DNA of 6,072 bases, taken from NCBI GenBank assembly GCA_030620125.1, contig JAUXFI010000125.1:1-6072 (forward strand), in the 5' to 3' direction. The notes beneath the pieces were generated by a model. The model searched no databases. It saw nothing but the letters and a program-made list of their open reading frames with translations, and was not told where the DNA came from. Source of the DNA: Anaerolineae bacterium. GTDB taxonomy: Bacteria; Chloroflexota; Anaerolineae; B4-G1. Positions 1-6,072 of the stretch are shown piece after piece; position 1 is the stretch's first letter; each line of letters opens with the position of its first letter. The translations under genes and the position numbers were made by a program.

Positions 1-719
1 CCCAGGCGCAGGTACGCCAGGCTGCGATTCAGCAGGAAATCAAAGTCCGTCTCGCACAAGGAACGGGCAGTGTCGAAGGCCTCCTCCGCGTCATGCAATT
101 CGCCCAACTCGAAGTGAATGACACCCTGCCACAACCAGAGACTGAAATCGTCGGGGTTGAGGGCGGCAGCCGCCTCGAATTCGGCCTGCGCCGCCCGCAA
201 TTCCCCCTCCTCAGCCAGGGACTCTCCCCTGCTGCTGTGCTCGAACGCCTGGCGCACCTCGGGTGGAGGAGCAATGAAACGATCGTAGGCCAGCCAGGCG
301 ACCGACAGCACAGTGACCACCAGCAGAACCCCGACCAGCCTGCGGCGCAGTACACGCCACCGCTGCCGGGCCACCGCCTCGTCCAAGAACCACCACCAGC
401 GCGTCTGGTCCGGTTGAACGGAAACCCGCTCCTCCCGCAGTGCCACGCCGGCCTCGGCCAGGAAACGGCTCTGCTGGCGGCGGAGTTGCCTCTGGACGGT
501 CTCGAGCCGGACACGCTCGGCACGCACGTCCACGCCGGCTGTCTCGAGTTCCGCCAACCCCTGTACGGCCCGATCGAGCAGGTGGAGTAATTCCAGCGCC
601 TGTGTACCGGCTTCGCGCAGGTTGGACACCCGCCATTCGGCCTGGTATAGCGTCTCGCGCACCTGGTCGGCCGGGGTGCGAACCGCGTGGGGCACAAAGC
701 ACTTACCCACCTTTGCCAC
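1..719 (-). CDS. Membrane-anchored coiled-coil/TPR protein, C-terminus cut by window edge
   Basis: This frame stays open from 719 to the left edge (239 full codons, no stop), so the C-terminus is missing. Residues about 20-100 are charged and leucine-rich (for example RLETVQRQLRRQQ), as expected for a helical or coiled-coil segment. A WWW cluster sits at 108-110 and a basic patch (RWRVLRRR) at about 120-127. One hydrophobic helix follows at about 128-147 (VGVLLVVTVLSVAWLAY). The basic residues before it predict an N-inside, C-outside topology. From about 165 there are TPR-like helical pairs: GELRAAQAEFEAAAALNPDD, then a second unit (residues about 192-225, with FELGELHDAEEAF), then the start of a third. 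TPRs usually bind proteins, so a scaffold role outside the membrane is inferred. The GTG at 719 directly follows the upstream stop codon in the same frame. No good ribosome-binding site is visible, and GTG at 710 or 695 are alternative starts. The specific function is not recognised. Confidence 0.8.
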   Translation of the reverse strand, partial: MAKVGKCFVPHAVRTPADQVRETLYQAEWRVSNLREAGTQALELLHLLDRAVQGLAELETAGVDVRAERVRLETVQRQLRRQQSRFLAEAGVALREERVSVQPDQTRWWWFLDEAVARQRWRVLRRRLVGVLLVVTVLSVAWLAYDRFIAPPPEVRQAFEHSSRGESLAEEGELRAAQAEFEAAAALNPDDFSLWLWQGVIHFELGELHDAEEAFDTARSLCETDFDFLLNRSLAYLRL

Positions 720-1565
720 TCACTCTGGTCGCAGTTCCTCGTATAGCCGGTCGAGCCCGGCCCTGACGCGACGATGGACGTAGTCACGCTCGTCGTCAGG
801 GACAGAGTAAAGGGAGAGCAGTTCGGCCACCAGGGACGCCGTATCCACCCGCGGCCGGCCGGCTATGTGCAACGAGCGCACGCGCCGACGCGCCAGCGTG
901 ATGTACTCGCCAAGCGGCCCGGCGGCAGAACAGTCACACAGCGGGCCACGACCGGGAACGATGATGATATTCGAGTTACGCGGCCGGCGGAGTGATCTCA
1001 GAGTATTCAGCCACGCCCTGGTATCCGGCGCTGCCGCCAGAAAGGGATGGGTCTCGGCGACCAACGTGTCGCCCAGGAAGAGCACGCCCTCCTCGCGGAG
1101 GTATAGCCGCGCGCTGCCCGAAGCAGCCCCGACGACACTCTCGACCTTCACGTCCCTACCGCCTTTGTGCAGCGTCACATGGCTGGTGAACATGATCTCA
1201 GGCAGCACGACACGCGCGCCTACCAGGTCACTGGCCGCCTCTGGATGGCGGCGCACCCAACCATCAATGACACCGCGCCAGAAACCATCGGTATAGACCG
1301 ACGCTCGCTCGTAGGCCGCCCGGGCAGCGACAACGGGGGCTCCCAGCAACCCCGCGCTCAACAACCGGTCAGGGTGGGTATCGGTGAGCAGCACGTACAG
1401 GATAGGGCCTCCGGCGACTTGCTCGACCCGCTGCCGCCAGGCACGAGCATCCTGGGGCAGAGTCGGGGCATCCACGGCAATGGCCCCCTCCGGCACGACG
1501 ATAAATCCGACGTTGACGCCGGGGTATTCGGTTGAAGCATAGATGTTGGATGTGATTTCTTTCAT
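720..1565 (-). CDS. Degenerate metallo-beta-lactamase-fold protein with C-terminal helical tail
   Basis: This is a 281-residue protein with the layout of an MBL-fold hydrolase. The N-terminal strands include VNVGFIVVPEGAIAVDAP (17-34), followed by the strand ILYVLLTDTHPDR (55-67), the GxxxGS turn at 146-151, LFLGDTL at 162-168 and PGRG at 204-207. The family's metal-binding signature HxHxDH reads D62-T-H64-P-D66-R67, so the first and last histidines are replaced. The GHTxGS histidine is Ala147, and the histidine of the usual PGHG turn is Arg206. Only His64, Asp66 and the bridging Asp166 remain. A normal dinuclear zinc site is therefore unlikely, and I infer a pseudoenzyme or an altered activity. 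The tail after about 218 (ARRRVRSLHIAG onward) resembles the helical/winged-helix tail of LACTB2-like MBL proteins. The gene starts 27 bp after the preceding kinase with no clear ribosome-binding site. Its TGA is followed at once by the in-frame GTG of the TPR gene. Fold assignment is fairly secure, the substrate is unknown. Confidence 0.85.
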   Translation of the reverse strand: MKEITSNIYASTEYPGVNVGFIVVPEGAIAVDAPTLPQDARAWRQRVEQVAGGPILYVLLTDTHPDRLLSAGLLGAPVVAARAAYERASVYTDGFWRGVIDGWVRRHPEAASDLVGARVVLPEIMFTSHVTLHKGGRDVKVESVVGAASGSARLYLREEGVLFLGDTLVAETHPFLAAAPDTRAWLNTLRSLRRPRNSNIIIVPGRGPLCDCSAAGPLGEYITLARRRVRSLHIAGRPRVDTASLVAELLSLYSVPDDERDYVHRRVRAGLDRLYEELRPE

Positions 1566-1577
1566 AGTCTGATTAGT

Positions 1578-1583
1578 AGTATA
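1578..1583 (-). promoter_or_regulatory. Possible -10 element upstream of the MBL-like gene
   Basis: On the minus strand the 27 bp gap contains TATACT (5 of 6 matches to TATAAT), 12 bases before the ATG at 1565. A start site 6-7 bases downstream would give a nearly leaderless mRNA, which would fit the lack of a Shine-Dalgarno sequence before this ATG. No convincing -35 hexamer is present, and a chance hexamer in an AT-richer gap is quite possible. Confidence 0.2.
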
Positions 1584-1592
1584 ACCGTTCGG

Positions 1593-3224
1593 TCATTCAG
1601 CCTCCAGGGGCAGAGTGAACTTGAAATGGCTGCCTGCACCCACTTTGCTCTCCACCCAGATGCGGCCTCCGTGTGCCTCCACGACCAACTTGCAAAAGGT
1701 CAAGCCCAGGCCAGTTCCCTTGAGCCCCTCTGTCTTCTCCAACCGCGCGAAGCGATCAAAGACGCGCTGGCGATTCTCCGGCGTGATACCAGGCCCGCTA
1801 TCCAATACGGCAAACAGCATCTCCTGCCCCGCCTGTTCTACACTGAGCGTGACGTGTCCCTCTTCTGGAGTGAACTTTATCGCATTGTCCAGCAGATTGG
1901 TCAACACGCGCAGGATCAAGTCACGGTCGGCAGGCACCCTGGGCAGCCCAGGGGCGATCTGCACCGCCAGGGTCTGTCGCCTGTTCAGCGCCAATGGCTG
2001 GATCGGCTCCATCGCCTCCCGACACAGCAACGCGAGGCTCACGGGGGTCTTTTTCAACTCCGCGTCGCCTGCTTCCAGCCGCCCCAGGTCCAGCAACGAG
2101 TCAATCAGCCGGAACATCTTTTCCCCGCTGCGGATGGCGATGCGCAACAGTTGCATCACCGGCAGTGTGGTATCGCGCTCGACGAAGGCAGTACGGATCA
2201 GTTGCACGCTGCTCATGATGCTGCCCAACGGGTTGCGCAAGTCGTGGATGATCATGTGCGTCAAATCTTCACGCATCTGCTCCAACGCCACCCGCTCCGA
2301 GACGTCGTGTCCGACCCACTGGATGGCCTCCCGCCCGCCGTAGTCAATCCTGGCCATGTGCGTTTCCAGCGTGCGGGGGTCTTCCCCAGACCGGCTCTTC
2401 ATCTCCAGGCTCAGCCGCTTGCCTTCTCCGAGTTGCCGCAGGGTAGCCTGGTGCGTCTCCTGTGGTATTGTGAACAGATCCCAGAAAGCGACGCCGATCA
2501 ATTCCTCGCGAGACCGCTTAAACATCTCAACCGCCCGAGAGTTGAGGTCCAGGATACTGCTCTCCAGATCCAGCACGACGATGGGATCCGAACTCTCGTT
2601 AAAGAGACTCTCGTAACGGCGCTCGGCCTGCCGTACGCGCTCGTAGAGTTCGGCGTTGCGGATGGCAGCGGCAGCCAGGTCGGCCACGGCTGGCAACAGC
2701 CGCTGCGCGTCCTGATCAAACGCGCCCGCGACTGGATTGAGCACTTCGACCACACCGATGGTACGGCCCTTGATCTTGACCGGGACAGCCAGCATGGCGC
2801 GCGTGTGAAAACTGGTCTTCTCATCTATGCCGGCGTAAAAACGAGCATCGGCATGGGCATCGGGCACCAACAACGGCTCGCCGGTCTGGACCACCCAGCC
2901 TACAACTCCCTGGTCGAGAGCCATACGCAGACCGACCACCTCGTTGGCCGCCACACCGACAGCAACACGAAAGACCAACTCGTCCGTCTCCTCATCCAGC
3001 AAGGCGACCGAGACAGCCTCCACCCGAAAGTAATCTCGTACCTGGACCATCAGAGATTGCAGCACTCTATCCAGATTGAGCGTAGCGGTGAGAACCTGGC
3101 TAGTTTCGTGAAGAAAGGTCAGCTCACGCAGTCGCTTCTGCATGCCGTCAACCTGGCGCTCACCTGCCCCCTGGTGTGGGCCTTGGGCTTTGGACTTTTG
3201 GGCTTGGGATTTAACGTCTGTCAT
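1593..3224 (-). CDS. Soluble GAF-PAS sensor histidine kinase
   Basis: This 543-residue kinase autophosphorylates a histidine and passes phosphate to a response regulator. A GAF domain spans about 35-197 (GVVGWVVQTGEPLLVPDAHA; later AMLAVPVKIKGRTIGVVEVL). A PAS domain follows at about 203-313 (SLFNESSDPIVVLDLESSIL), and then the HisKA H-box MIIHDLRNPLGSI with His327 as phosphoacceptor. The HATPase domain has an N-box NLLDNAIKFTP (443-453), G1 DSGPGI (475-480), F-box FDRF (489-492) and G2 GTGLGL (503-508). All ATP-binding boxes are intact. No signal peptide or membrane segment is seen, so it should be cytosolic and sense an internal ligand. The ATG overlaps the stop of the deoxynucleoside kinase (ATGA, 3224-3221), which points to translational coupling. 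Residues 5-15 (KSQAQKSKAQG) come from a low-complexity repeat. A start at Met28 (ATG at 3143) is a fair alternative, because GAF homology begins only after it. No response regulator lies in the window. Confidence 0.93.
   Translation of the reverse strand: MTDVKSQAQKSKAQGPHQGAGERQVDGMQKRLRELTFLHETSQVLTATLNLDRVLQSLMVQVRDYFRVEAVSVALLDEETDELVFRVAVGVAANEVVGLRMALDQGVVGWVVQTGEPLLVPDAHADARFYAGIDEKTSFHTRAMLAVPVKIKGRTIGVVEVLNPVAGAFDQDAQRLLPAVADLAAAAIRNAELYERVRQAERRYESLFNESSDPIVVLDLESSILDLNSRAVEMFKRSREELIGVAFWDLFTIPQETHQATLRQLGEGKRLSLEMKSRSGEDPRTLETHMARIDYGGREAIQWVGHDVSERVALEQMREDLTHMIIHDLRNPLGSIMSSVQLIRTAFVERDTTLPVMQLLRIAIRSGEKMFRLIDSLLDLGRLEAGDAELKKTPVSLALLCREAMEPIQPLALNRRQTLAVQIAPGLPRVPADRDLILRVLTNLLDNAIKFTPEEGHVTLSVEQAGQEMLFAVLDSGPGITPENRQRVFDRFARLEKTEGLKGTGLGLTFCKLVVEAHGGRIWVESKVGAGSHFKFTLPLEAE
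3177..3212 (-). repeat. Low-complexity CCCAAG/TCCAAAG repeat at the 5' end of the GAF-PAS kinase
   Basis: Read on the minus strand, this 36 bp stretch is a run of five related CCCA/TCCA-plus-purine units spaced 6 to 8 bases apart. It encodes the Lys/Gln/Ala/Ser-rich peptide at residues 5-16 of the kinase. The composition is unlike the rest of the coding sequence. It looks like a degenerate short tandem repeat that has become part of the N-terminus, or that lies in the leader if translation begins at Met28. Confidence 0.55.
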
Positions 3225-3862
3225 TGGGCCTGAAACACGACCTCCTCCCGCCCTTGCAGTTTCTCGAGTATCTTGTCCGTGATCAGTTCCAGGTGATCGG
3301 GGTTCAGCACAAAGTCCAGGTCGTCAGAGGGCACACTCAGCACCGGACAGAGGGAGAATCCATCAACCCATTCCTCGTACAGTCCGTTGAGTTGTTCCAG
3401 ATAGACTGTCTCAATGTCCTGCTCATACAGGCGGCCCCGGTGGCGGATCCGTTCCTGCAATACGGGAACCGAGGCCCTCAAATAGACAATCAGATCAGGT
3501 GGAGGAAGCACGGGGGTCACGACCTCGTACAACTCGTGGTAGCCACGATAATCTCGCTCGTCCATCAGTCCCTGACGATAAAGGTTGCGGGCAAAAATCT
3601 CGGCGTCCTCGTAGACGGTGCGGTCTTGAACCACCGAGTTGGCACGCTGGAGCAACTGCCAGTGGTGGCGCAGGCGGCGTGAAAGGAAGTATATCTGCGA
3701 GTGAAAACTCCAGCGTTGCATATCTTTGTAAAAGTCGGCCAGGTAAGGATTATCGTTGACCGCCTCGAAAAAGGGTTCCCAATCCAGACACTCACTCAAG
3801 AGCGCCGTCAGAGTGGACTTGCCCACCCCAATGTTGCCTGCAATCGCTACGAAACGTTTCAT
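3221..3862 (-). CDS. Deoxynucleoside kinase (dCK/dGK family)
   Basis: This cytosolic salvage enzyme phosphorylates a deoxynucleoside to its 5'-monophosphate using a nucleoside triphosphate. The 213-residue length is typical of bacterial members. The P-loop is GNIGVGKST (residues 9-17), directly after the first strand. Glu33, followed by the NDNPYLADFY motif (36-45), matches the substrate-binding region. The DRT motif (Asp80-Arg81-Thr82, followed by VYEDAEIFA) corresponds to the DRS/ERS motif that carries the catalytic base and an arginine. An arginine-rich LID (RIRHRGRLYE, 138-147) closes over the phosphates. Base specificity (dA, dG, dC or broad) cannot be read by eye. The ATG at 3862 is chosen because it places the first strand and P-loop at the usual distance. 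The frame stays open further upstream, but only through repeat sequence and the 3' end of the preceding kinase. There is no Shine-Dalgarno sequence before this ATG; the leader is repeat. The stop overlaps the next gene's ATG. Confidence 0.92.
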   Translation of the reverse strand: MKRFVAIAGNIGVGKSTLTALLSECLDWEPFFEAVNDNPYLADFYKDMQRWSFHSQIYFLSRRLRHHWQLLQRANSVVQDRTVYEDAEIFARNLYRQGLMDERDYRGYHELYEVVTPVLPPPDLIVYLRASVPVLQERIRHRGRLYEQDIETVYLEQLNGLYEEWVDGFSLCPVLSVPSDDLDFVLNPDHLELITDKILEKLQGREEVVFQAQ

Positions 3863-3918
3863 GTTGGTAGATTGGTGAATTGGTAGATTGGTAGATTGGT
3901 AGATTGGCAAATTGACAA
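3863..3918. repeat. 8 bp tandem repeat array (ATTGGTAG)
   Basis: Seven consecutive 8 bp units fill the space just upstream of the deoxynucleoside kinase ATG: GTTGGTAG, ATTGGTGA, three perfect ATTGGTAG, ATTGGCAA and ATTGACAA. Units become degenerate at both ends. The array is much richer in A/T than the flanking genes. It occupies the place of a normal ribosome-binding site, so it is transcribed as the leader of the kinase if the genes share a transcript. Similar short arrays are, as I recall, scattered through Chloroflexota genomes, but no search was possible. Confidence 0.9.
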
Positions 3919-3935
3919 CCACGTACCAATCTACC
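3890..3935 (-). repeat. Inverted repeat between array and kinase stop codon (potential mRNA hairpin)
   Basis: TACCAATCTACC at 3924-3935 is a perfect 12 bp inverted copy of GGTAGATTGGTA at 3890-3901, with a 22-base loop. The same arm can pair with other array units: 12 bp with 3882-3893, 11 bp with 3866-3876 and 10 bp with 3898-3907. A hairpin in the mRNA could therefore form in several registers. The inverted arm includes the TAG stop of the upstream histidine kinase (3933-3931). There is no U-run, so it does not look like an intrinsic terminator. Confidence 0.7.
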
Positions 3936-6072
3936 GACCTTCCGCCTGGGGCAGCGTGACGGTGAACGTGCTGCCCTCTCCCGGCTCGCTCTCCACCGTG
4001 ACCGTTCCATTGTGAGCCTCGACGATCTCCCACACCAGCGCCAGCCCAACTCCCATACCGCCGAAACGCCGCCTGGCAGTGCCGTTCACCTGGTAAAAGC
4101 GCCCAAAGATATAGCTCAGGTACTTGGACGGAATGCCGATCCCTTCGTCGGAGATCGAGACGTAGACCATTTCCTGGTCAGCCCAGGCGCGAACGGTCAT
4201 AGTGCCACCATCGGGACTGAACTTGACCGCGTTATCTATGAGGTGACCAAAGACCAATTCTAGCCGCTCTCGATCACCCAACACGGGCGGCAATCCCGGC
4301 GGCAGTTCCTCTCGGAACACGACACCAGCCTCCTTTGCCGAGTGCCAAAACGCCCTCAGTGCGCGTTGCAGCACTGCGACGACCGGCACCGGAGCCAACG
4401 CCAGCATCTCCCGATGCACGGTCCGCAGCATTGTCAGGTTATGGATCAAACGCTCCAGAGTAGCAACGCGCTCATTGATGACCCGCAATGCCTTCTGCTG
4501 ACTGTCGAGAATGTGGCCCAGGTCGCCCGCCAGCAACAACTCGACGTACCCCTTGACCAGGCCAAGCGGCGTACGCAGTTCGTGGCCCACATTTTGCACC
4601 AACTCGGTGCGCAGGCGGTCGAACTCTTGCAATTCACTGTAAGCCTGCGAAAGCTCCACCGTCTGAGTCTCGAGCCTCTGGTACAGCCGGGCGTTCTCCA
4701 GCGTCACGCCCAACTGCCCGGCGATGGTGATAAAGAGGCGCATTTCGTCCTCACCAAAGGCCCCCACTTGCGGGCTTTCCGCGTGCAGCACTGCGACGAC
4801 ACGATCACCGATCCGCACTGGCACAGCCAACACGGAACAGGTCTCAGGCCCATGTTCAAAAGCTGGTTCCTGCGCTGCGTCCCGCACCAGCACCGGCTGG
4901 CAAGTGCGATACGCCCGCCCAACCAGGCTACCTTCGATGGGGATCTGAAAAACACTCTCCGCAAAACCGACCAGGGACTGATGCGGAACCAGTCTGCCCT
5001 CCCGCTCATCGGGCAGCAGAAAGCCAATGCGATCAATGTCAAACGCCCGGTGTAGCGCCTTGACAGCGCGTTCGAGCACCAGATCAAAATCGAGTGTCGA
5101 GGCGGCTGCCAGCATCACCTCCTGGACCAGCCTGGCCTCAGCCAGATGTCGCGCGGTTTCCTGGTAGAGCCGGGCGTTCTCCACCGCAACGGCAACCTGG
5201 CTGGCGATGCCGGAGAAGATCCGCCGGTGGCCCTCGTCGAAGGCGTAGGGCTCGTAGGATTGGGCAGACATGACGCCAACAACCTTGTCCCTGGCAATGA
5301 GCGGCAACACCATCAATGAGCGGGTTGGGGCACCCACGGCAATGGCATCCACGGGCAAGGCATCCCGTTCCTTGTCCATATCCTCAATCCACAGTGGCTG
5401 CCGGGTGCGCACAACCCAGCCACTCAGACCACTCTCCTCTTCGGCCTTCAAGGTCAGCGATGGCAACCGTTTTCCTTGATCCACAATGATCGGCAGGTAA
5501 AGCTCATCCTTCTCCTCGTCGTAGAGCGCAATGTGGAAGGTGGCAATGTTCATCACCATACTGACTTGCTCGTATATAGTCTGCAACACCTCGTCCGGGT
5601 TCAGCGTCGAGGTGATGGCCATGTCAATATTGTGCAAAACGGTGAGTTCCTCCACGTGCCGTCTGGTCTCTTCGTAGAGTCGGGTACTCTCGATGGCAAC
5701 GGTGGCCTGCTGAGCGAAGAGACCCAGCAGCCGTTCGTCGCCGGGGGTGAATGTTCGCCGTTCTGTCTCCTCAGAGAGGGTGATGACCCCAATGATCCGC
5801 CCCTGCCACCTGAGGGGCACCGCGATGACGGTGACAAAAGGTTCCTCATCGTACACCCCCGCCCGTCCTGCCCAATGACGGTAGTCATCCACGACAAGAG
5901 GCTGCCCTGTCTGCACGACACGGCCAGCCACGCCCTCGCCGAGTTTGATGCGCGTGCCGGTGTAATCCCGTCCTAGCTTATAGGAGACTACCAATTCCAG
6001 TTCTTCTCGCGCCTCGTCGTAGAGATAAAGCCCTCCCTTGCCCACACCCAACAGCCCGGCTGCCCGGTCACA
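3931..6072 (-). CDS. Triple-GAF sensor histidine kinase, N-terminus cut by window edge
   Basis: The frame is open through the right edge, so at least 713 residues are encoded and the true start lies outside the window. The TTG at 6051 is internal to the first GAF domain and is not a credible start. Counting from the edge, GAF1 covers about 1-127 (GEGVAGRVVQTGQPLVVDDY), GAF2 about 140-303 (SGLSGWVVRTRQPLWIEDMD) and GAF3 about 315-465 (GSLVGRAYRTCQPVLVRDA). Each ends in a similar helix (ESTRLYEETRRH, ENARLYQETARH, ENARLYQRLETQ). HisKA has the H-box NVGHELRTPLG with His497. The HATPase domain has the N-box HLIDNAVKFSP (Asn614), G1 DEGIGI (642-647), F-box FGRF (656-659) and G2 GGMGVGL (671-677). 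All catalytic boxes are intact. No membrane helix is visible in this part. The ligands are unknown; GAF domains bind small molecules, haem or cofactors in other proteins. It is the most upstream gene visible and probably heads or shares the operon. Confidence 0.93.
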   Translation of the reverse strand, partial: CDRAAGLLGVGKGGLYLYDEAREELELVVSYKLGRDYTGTRIKLGEGVAGRVVQTGQPLVVDDYRHWAGRAGVYDEEPFVTVIAVPLRWQGRIIGVITLSEETERRTFTPGDERLLGLFAQQATVAIESTRLYEETRRHVEELTVLHNIDMAITSTLNPDEVLQTIYEQVSMVMNIATFHIALYDEEKDELYLPIIVDQGKRLPSLTLKAEEESGLSGWVVRTRQPLWIEDMDKERDALPVDAIAVGAPTRSLMVLPLIARDKVVGVMSAQSYEPYAFDEGHRRIFSGIASQVAVAVENARLYQETARHLAEARLVQEVMLAAASTLDFDLVLERAVKALHRAFDIDRIGFLLPDEREGRLVPHQSLVGFAESVFQIPIEGSLVGRAYRTCQPVLVRDAAQEPAFEHGPETCSVLAVPVRIGDRVVAVLHAESPQVGAFGEDEMRLFITIAGQLGVTLENARLYQRLETQTVELSQAYSELQEFDRLRTELVQNVGHELRTPLGLVKGYVELLLAGDLGHILDSQQKALRVINERVATLERLIHNLTMLRTVHREMLALAPVPVVAVLQRALRAFWHSAKEAGVVFREELPPGLPPVLGDRERLELVFGHLIDNAVKFSPDGGTMTVRAWADQEMVYVSISDEGIGIPSKYLSYIFGRFYQVNGTARRRFGGMGVGLALVWEIVEAHNGTVTVESEPGEGSTFTVTLPQAEGR

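Noticed and set aside
29..787. Minus-strand open frames at 29-787 and 211-702 and a plus-strand frame at 93-590
   Set aside because: Their products are Arg/Pro/Ser/Gly-rich (minus) or Gln/Pro-rich (plus) with no motifs. The third minus frame in the same place encodes a coherent coiled-coil, transmembrane helix and TPRs.
1626..3233. A 535-codon open frame on the plus strand covering almost the whole GAF-PAS kinase gene
   Set aside because: It is exactly antisense to a kinase with all catalytic motifs intact. Its product is rich in Gln, His, Arg and Asp, as expected from reading GC-rich leucine and valine codons backwards. No domain is recognisable and no ribosome-binding site was seen.
3863..3918. 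CRISPR array or replication iterons
   Set aside because: Units are 8 bp and contiguous with no spacers, which excludes a CRISPR array. No replication initiator gene or AT-rich unwinding region is adjacent, so an origin is not supported.
3890..3935. Intrinsic terminator after the triple-GAF kinase
   Set aside because: The stem is not GC-rich, the loop is 22 bases, and no U-run follows on the transcript.
3863..4033. Upstream extension of the deoxynucleoside kinase frame to 4033
   Set aside because: The extra 57 codons read through the repeat array (peptide NLPIYQSTNLPIHQSTN) and out-of-frame histidine kinase sequence. The ATG at 3862 puts the P-loop at the normal position.
4342..5055. Plus-strand open frames at 4342-5055 and 5476-5976
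   Set aside because: Both are antisense to the triple-GAF kinase, have Gln/His/Arg-biased products and show no recognisable domain.

Overview
The window is almost entirely coding, and every supported gene lies on the minus strand, so it reads from right (6072) to left (1). The layout suggests one compact transcription unit: a multi-GAF sensor histidine kinase (5' end outside the window), a deoxynucleoside kinase, a GAF-PAS histidine kinase, a degenerate metallo-beta-lactamase-fold protein, and a membrane-anchored coiled-coil/TPR protein (3' end outside the window). Junctions are tight: a spacer of under 70 bp made mostly of short repeats, a 4-base ATGA overlap, a 27 bp gap, and a stop codon followed directly by an in-frame GTG.

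The organism is probably a GC-rich environmental bacterium. Soluble kinases built from chained GAF/PAS modules, and a short intergenic array of the 8-mer ATTGGTAG, remind me of Chloroflexota (Anaerolineae-like) genomes. This is an inference from style and remembered patterns, not from a search.

Region by region (transcription order): 6072-3931, triple-GAF histidine kinase. 3930-3863, spacer filled by an 8 bp repeat array; an inverted copy of the repeat overlaps the kinase stop codon, giving a potential hairpin just before the next start. 3862-3221, deoxynucleoside kinase of the dCK/dGK family. 3224-1593, GAF-PAS-HisKA-HATPase kinase, whose first residues are encoded by a second low-complexity repeat. 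1592-1566, short gap with a -10-like hexamer. 1565-720, MBL-fold protein that has lost most of its metal ligands. 719-1, coiled-coil, one transmembrane helix, then TPRs.

Functionally, the two kinases look like cytosolic sensors of small ligands or redox state. No response regulator is visible, so their partners must be outside the window or elsewhere in the genome. The deoxynucleoside kinase is a salvage enzyme with no obvious link to signalling. The MBL-like and TPR genes may form a pair, as they are adjacent and in the same frame. I see no RNA gene, CRISPR array, insertion sequence or complete mobile element.
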